From positions 840 to 10,819 of the forward strand of contig CALMRM010000097.1 in assembly GCA_937871605.1 (NCBI GenBank): a stretch of DNA of 9,980 nucleotides, given 5' to 3'. The position numbers and the translations under genes were made by a program. Origin of the DNA: an uncultured Terriglobus sp. (GTDB lineage Bacteria > Acidobacteriota > Terriglobia > Terriglobales > Acidobacteriaceae). The notes beneath the pieces are model-generated. The model worked only from the letters and a program-made list of their open reading frames with translations. It ran no database searches and had not been told where the DNA came from. This document shows positions 6,612 through 9,980 of this stretch, piece by piece. The first letter of the stretch is position 1, and each line of letters begins with the position of its first letter.

Positions 6612-6762
6612 CAGATGCAGTAAAGCTTGCGTAACGCATTGTTAGGTACGCTGTTAGCGCACCAAGGGCGGCTTATGAGTCGACGATTCTGTGCATTAGG
6701 AGCGCGTAACGTCCATTTCTGTGCTCTCACACAGCAGCAAACATGCTCTCTTTGGCACAAAA

Positions 6763-6783
6763 AAGCGCCTCTAAAGCACGCTT
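6763..6783 (-). terminator. weak candidate terminator of the folD-coaE-htrA cluster
   Basis: On the minus strand AAGCG (6779-6783) can pair with CGCTT (6763-6767) across an 11-base loop, running into a T-run (plus-strand A's at 6759-6764). A second short stem, TGCAC/GTGCA (6786-6801), lies just before it, 16 bases or more after the protease stop. The stems are only five base pairs, so this is tentative. Confidence 0.3.
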
Positions 6784-6816
6784 CCTGCACTCGCGGGTGC
6801 ACACAGCACGGTGCAA

Positions 6817-8016
6817 CTACACCTGCTGGTCGCTGCTCGCTTCGCCCAGGGTCACCCGCACATCTTCACGGCGGCGACCACGGAAGATGGTCACCGTGAC
6901 TGTGTCGCCGGCCTTGTGTGAGTTCATCACGGCGCTGATGTCCTGCACGCTGGTCACCTCTTGGCCGGCGATGGCAACGATGAAGTCGCCACCGAGCATG
7001 ATGGGTGTATTGCCCAGCGAGGCCCGCTGCGAGCCGCCTTTCAGACCTGCCCGTTCCGCCGCGCCGCCGGGCAGCACGCGCTGGATCAGCACGCCGTAAT
7101 CACTCGGCAGACCGATATTTTCCGCGAGATCCGGCCCAATCTCAAGCGGCAGAATGGCAAGCGACGGACGGCGAACATGCCCGTACTTCGAGAAGTCATC
7201 CAGCACGGCGCGGGCCGTGGCGATGGGGATAGCAAAGCCAATGCCGGCGCTCTGGTCTGCGCCATTGTTGCTGGCGATCATGGTGTTAATACCGATCACC
7301 TCGCCGTGCGAGTTCATCAGCGGCCCGCCGCTGTTGCCGGGATTGATGGCAGCGTCGGTCTGGATCGCGTTGTCGATGGCGTTGCCGTTGGGCCCGCGTA
7401 CGCTGCGAATGGCCGAAATGATGCCGCGCGTCATGGTGCCCGACAGCCCGAACGGGTTCCCGATGGCGAAAACTTTCTGGCCGACCATCAGCGCTTTTGA
7501 GTCAGCCAGTTCCACCGGCTGCAGGTTGGGTGCGTTGATCTGCAACAGAGCCAAGTCGTGCACTTTGTCGACACTCAGAACTTGCGCCTTGTACTTATGT
7601 TTGTCGGACAGCTGAACTTCCACGCGCTGAGGATTGTCGCCAATGACGTGGTTGTTGGTGAGGATGTGGCCCAGTTTGTCCAGGATAAAGCCAGAACCCT
7701 GCCCCTGCTGCGGCACCGCGCCATAGAAGAAATCGAAGGAAACAGTGGTCGTGGTGATGTTCACCACGCTGGGGATAAGGCGCTTGTATACCGCGATATT
7801 GTTCTGTTCTTCGGCATCATAGGCAGGCTGCGCATTAGCCACATTCAGGTCGAACACGCCCAGCGGTCCGCTGACGTGGACCATGCTGGAGCCGGAGAGA
7901 GCTGGAACATAACGCTGCACCAGCGCAGACACCGCGCCCGCAGGCCACAGATGCTGCGTCAGATAGTAGAAGCTGCCAACCAGCAACAAAACCAGCAGCA
8001 CCCGCCTCATTTTCAT
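6817..8016 (-). CDS. HtrA/DegP-type trypsin-like serine protease with PDZ domain
   Basis: Envelope protease of the S1C family that degrades or refolds damaged exported proteins. From ATG 8016 it is 399 aa. A signal anchor (about residues 6-19, VLLVLLLVGSFYYL) is followed by a linker and the protease domain, with triad His123 (LTNNHVI), Asp154 (HDLALLQ) and Ser229 (NPGNSGGP). One PDZ domain occupies about 285-390 (YGVLIQRVLPGGAAERAGL, GDFIVAIAGQEV). A single PDZ suggests a DegS-like or short HtrA architecture rather than two-PDZ DegP. AAGGTGGGGA (8025-8034) lies eight bases before ATG 8016. The frame extends to a GTG at 8064 without a well-spaced ribosome binding site and with 16 polar residues before the anchor, so I prefer 8016. 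It follows coaE closely on the same strand. The mature end could be membrane-tethered or cleaved. Confidence 0.94.
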   Translation of the reverse strand: MKMRRVLLVLLLVGSFYYLTQHLWPAGAVSALVQRYVPALSGSSMVHVSGPLGVFDLNVANAQPAYDAEEQNNIAVYKRLIPSVVNITTTTVSFDFFYGAVPQQGQGSGFILDKLGHILTNNHVIGDNPQRVEVQLSDKHKYKAQVLSVDKVHDLALLQINAPNLQPVELADSKALMVGQKVFAIGNPFGLSGTMTRGIISAIRSVRGPNGNAIDNAIQTDAAINPGNSGGPLMNSHGEVIGINTMIASNNGADQSAGIGFAIPIATARAVLDDFSKYGHVRRPSLAILPLEIGPDLAENIGLPSDYGVLIQRVLPGGAAERAGLKGGSQRASLGNTPIMLGGDFIVAIAGQEVTSVQDISAVMNSHKAGDTVTVTIFRGRRREDVRVTLGEASSDQQV

Positions 8017-8024
8017 GCCGTGTA

Positions 8025-8034
8025 TCCCCACCTT
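8025..8034 (-). promoter_or_regulatory. ribosome binding site of the HtrA-type protease gene
   Basis: The minus strand reads AAGGTGGGGA with an eight-base spacer to ATG 8016. It is the main reason to prefer that start over GTG 8064. Confidence 0.6.
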
Positions 8035-8093
8035 GTGCAGCGTATAGCTCTGCTTGACTTGCACGCCTTGACAAGTTTAGACGCGAAGACCCG

Positions 8094-8768
8094 CTACATG
8101 GCTTCATGCTGCCGGTCGGCTGCCTCCGCGCGCAGGGAGTCGTACAAAAGTGCAACACACTCGCGCAGAGCATCCAGGCTGCCATCGTTTCTGACCACGT
8201 AATCCGCCAGCGCCTCACGCTCCGGGTCGCCCCACTGGGCTGCAAGCCGCCGCTGAAAGTCCCTGCCCGCCTCGTCCCGTTGCCGCGAGCTGGCAGCCCC
8301 CACGCGCGCGACGTATCGCTGCTGCCGCAGGTTTACCTCCGCGCTGACCACCACCACGCGGTCGAACCGGGTGCGCCAAGGGGCGTCACCATGCCCAGGC
8401 GTGTACCGCGTTTCCAGCACCAGGGCCGACTCGACGACGGCCACGGCGCCGGGCTGCTGCTGCCCGATCGCGTCCATCCAGCGTACCTGCTCCGCGATGA
8501 CAACCGGGTGCACAAGGGCGTTCAGTTCCTCGAGCCTGCCCTCGTCAAACGCCAGGCGTGCCAGCAGCGCGCGGTCCAGCGCGCCATCAGGCCGCACGAC
8601 TGCAGGGCCAAAAAGGTCCACGATGCTGCCAAACAGTGGCTGCCCGGGCTTCATCATGCCGCGCGCCACCTCATCTGACTGGGACACGGACGCACCCAGG
8701 GCACGCAGCATGTGCGCGACGGCGGACTTGCCGCTACCGATGCCGCCCGTGAGCGCGACGCGCAGCAT
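8094..8768 (-). CDS. coaE: dephospho-CoA kinase
   Basis: Phosphorylates the 3'-hydroxyl of dephospho-CoA, the last step of coenzyme A synthesis; cytoplasmic P-loop kinase. 224 aa, slightly longer than E. coli CoaE (206). The N-terminus LTGGIGSGKS (residues 6-15) is the family's Walker A, with Lys14. LGASVSQSDEVAR (24-36) corresponds to the substrate-side segment, where most homologues have D-A-D before the hydrophobic-ARE/R stretch; here it reads Q-S-D. HPVVIAEQ (86-93) fits the HP motif. VVESALVLETR stands where V.D.PLLFE is usual. The ATG lies seven bases after the folD stop, with only G-rich sequence between, indicating coupling in a folD-coaE-protease transcript. Identity is firm despite the atypical motifs. 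Confidence 0.93.
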   Translation of the reverse strand: MLRVALTGGIGSGKSAVAHMLRALGASVSQSDEVARGMMKPGQPLFGSIVDLFGPAVVRPDGALDRALLARLAFDEGRLEELNALVHPVVIAEQVRWMDAIGQQQPGAVAVVESALVLETRYTPGHGDAPWRTRFDRVVVVSAEVNLRQQRYVARVGAASSRQRDEAGRDFQRRLAAQWGDPEREALADYVVRNDGSLDALRECVALLYDSLRAEAADRQHEAM

Positions 8769-8775
8769 GCCGCCC

Positions 8776-9693
8776 CTACAGGCCGCGCCGCATCCGCGCC
8801 GCCTTGACCGTGTTGTGCATCAGCATGGCGATGGTCAGCGCTCCCACCCCACCCGGTACAGGGGTGTACGCGCCGCAGACAGCGTACGCAGCGGGGTCCA
8901 CGTCACCCATCACCACGGAGCCCCGCTTCTCAAAGGTCGCGGCCCGGGCTGCGTCCCCTGGGAAAAAGCGTTCGAGTTCCTCCCGATTGGTGATGCGATT
9001 GATCCCCACATCGATGAGTACCGCTCCGGGCTTTACCATAGCTGCGGTAATCAGGCCGGGCTTGCCCACGGCCACCACCAAAATGTCCGCTTCACGGGTG
9101 TGCTTGGGGAGGTCCACGGTATGGATGTGGCAAGTGGTAACGGTAGCGTTTGCACGCAACAGCATCGCAGACGTTGGTTTGCCCACAATATCGCTGCGGC
9201 CCACCACCACCGCCTCCGCACCCGTGAGTGGGATTCTGCTGCGCTGCAGAATTTCGAGCACGCCGGTCGGTGTACACGGGGAGAGACATTCTTGCCCGGT
9301 GTGCAAGCGGCCCACGTTGACGGGGTGAAACCCGTCAACATCCTTGGCGGGTGCGATCGCCTCAAGGACGCGCTTTGCGTCAATCTGTGCGGGCAATGGC
9401 AGCTGCACCAGGATGCCATCCACATCGTCCCGGCCATTCAGTTCGTCTATGATGACCAGCAACTCATCCGTTGTGAGCGTTGGCACCGGACGCAGCAACA
9501 GGCTGCGAATCCCAAGCTCACCACACGCTTTGACTTTGTTGCGAACGTAGATTTCGGACGCCGAATTGTCGCCAACCAGCACCACGGCAAGTCCAGGGCT
9601 GCCCACCCACTCTGGTAATTGCTGTAGCTGTTGGCTGACATCGGACCGTATGCCGGCGGCAATCGCCAGCCCATCAAGAATGCGCGTACCCAT
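8776..9693 (-). CDS. folD: bifunctional methylenetetrahydrofolate dehydrogenase / methenyltetrahydrofolate cyclohydrolase
   Basis: Converts 5,10-methylene-THF to methenyl- and then 10-formyl-THF, supplying purine synthesis and initiator formyl-Met; cytoplasmic dimer. 305 aa from ATG 9693. Catalytic Tyr49 and Lys53 lie in YVRNKVKACGELGI. Folate-site blocks are VQLPLPAQID (96-105), KDVDGFHPVNVGRL (117-130) and PCTPTGVLEIL (139-149). The NADP segment is VVGRSDIVGKP (163-173), and the C-terminal signature is PVPGGVGALTIAMLMHNT. The frame stays open to 9795, but the first 34 codons do not resemble FolD. Between GIN and GDVDPAAY there are about 20 more residues than in the E. coli enzyme, accounting for the greater length. 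It heads the minus-strand cluster with coaE seven bases downstream. No convincing promoter was found in 9694-9847. Confidence 0.96.
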   Translation of the reverse strand: MGTRILDGLAIAAGIRSDVSQQLQQLPEWVGSPGLAVVLVGDNSASEIYVRNKVKACGELGIRSLLLRPVPTLTTDELLVIIDELNGRDDVDGILVQLPLPAQIDAKRVLEAIAPAKDVDGFHPVNVGRLHTGQECLSPCTPTGVLEILQRSRIPLTGAEAVVVGRSDIVGKPTSAMLLRANATVTTCHIHTVDLPKHTREADILVVAVGKPGLITAAMVKPGAVLIDVGINRITNREELERFFPGDAARAATFEKRGSVVMGDVDPAAYAVCGAYTPVPGGVGALTIAMLMHNTVKAARMRRGL

Positions 9694-9834
9694 GCATTGC
9701 CAGAATACAGTCCACAGATCTACATGGCTGGTGTGGCGGAACGGCGTAACGTGGCGGTAATCGCGCGCGAAAACGCCAGCACAGCAGCAACCCACCTGTC
9801 AACCATACGTCTAACCGTGGGACAGATCCGGAGA

Positions 9835-9840
9835 GGGAGA
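9835..9840 (+). promoter_or_regulatory. ribosome binding site for the interrupted ORF at 9848
   Basis: GGGAGA, within a longer purine-rich stretch from 9830, lies seven bases before the ATG at 9848. It suggests that this ATG is or was a real start. Confidence 0.4.
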
Positions 9841-9847
9841 GCGCCCC

Positions 9848-9980
9848 ATGACGATTACGCCTTGCTATGACAAGTTCACAGAGGAGTACATTGCAGACAT
9901 TCGCACGTAACTTCAGCAGTCAGGGATCGACAGTTGGCAGGCTGCGGAGCTGGTGGCCAGCTTTCTCAGCACGCGGGGCT
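9848..9980 (+). pseudogene. possible small plus-strand gene interrupted by an in-frame TAA (partial, runs off the window)
   Basis: After a good Shine-Dalgarno, ATG 9848 opens a 20-codon frame (MTITPCYDKFTEEYIADIRT) ending at TAA 9908-9910. The same frame continues open to the window end and reads LQQSGIDSWQAAELVASFL. Both halves look like amphipathic helix with natural protein composition, so the TAA may be a nonsense mutation (for example from CAA) in one gene, or a sequencing error. A genuine 20-residue peptide is the alternative. I do not recognise the family. It is divergent from folD, whose start is 154 bases away. Confidence 0.35.

Noticed and set aside
6961..7500. 179-aa plus-strand ORF
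   Set aside because: Antisense to the HtrA-type protease, which carries a full catalytic triad and PDZ motifs.
8371..9618. 415-aa plus-strand ORF
   Set aside because: Long, but antisense to both coaE and folD and spanning their junction; the minus-strand products match known families along their whole length.
9797..9802. TTGACA on the minus strand, considered as the folD -35 box
   Set aside because: No -10-like hexamer at 16-18 bases downstream on that strand.

Overview
The window looks like a piece of an Acidobacteriota chromosome, most likely order Terriglobales (Terriglobus/Granulicella/Edaphobacter-like). This is inferred from the high G+C content, a PEP-CTERM surface protein, and an intergenic inverted repeat of the kind I recall from genomes of that group. 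No search was run. I see no rRNA, tRNA, CRISPR array, IS element or phage gene.

Layout. The left part is on the minus strand: a dlgD-like ketogulonate reductase cut by the left edge (1-708), an intergenic 44-bp-arm inverted repeat (771-883), hemL for tetrapyrrole synthesis (896-2197), and a small secreted PEP-CTERM protein (about 2256-2837). Divergent from the last is a plus-strand photolyase/cryptochrome-family gene (about 2952-4337). It is followed by a hairpin and about 550 bases holding at most one weak minus-strand ORF (4459-4665). Next is a plus-strand purine pair, purM (4891-5970) and purN (5967-6611), overlapping by four bases. Convergent with it is a minus-strand cluster read folD, then coaE, then an htrA/degP-type protease (9693 down to 6817). 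At the right edge a possible plus-strand gene starts at 9848 but meets an in-frame TAA after 20 codons.

How the genes fit together. Most of the window is housekeeping: hemL supplies 5-aminolevulinate; folD interconverts the one-carbon folates, including the 10-formyl-THF used by purN; purM and purN are steps of purine synthesis; coaE finishes coenzyme A; HtrA handles envelope protein quality control.

The most interesting gene is the photolyase homologue. Its FAD-binding helical domain is N-terminal, and a photolyase-type alpha/beta (antenna) domain appears to sit at the C-terminus, the reverse of the usual order. Its FAD domain also carries four cysteines spaced like those of the iron-sulfur bacterial photolyases (FeS-BCP/PhrB). 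Two adjacent palindromes lie at its 5' end, in a short region shared with the divergent PEP-CTERM gene.
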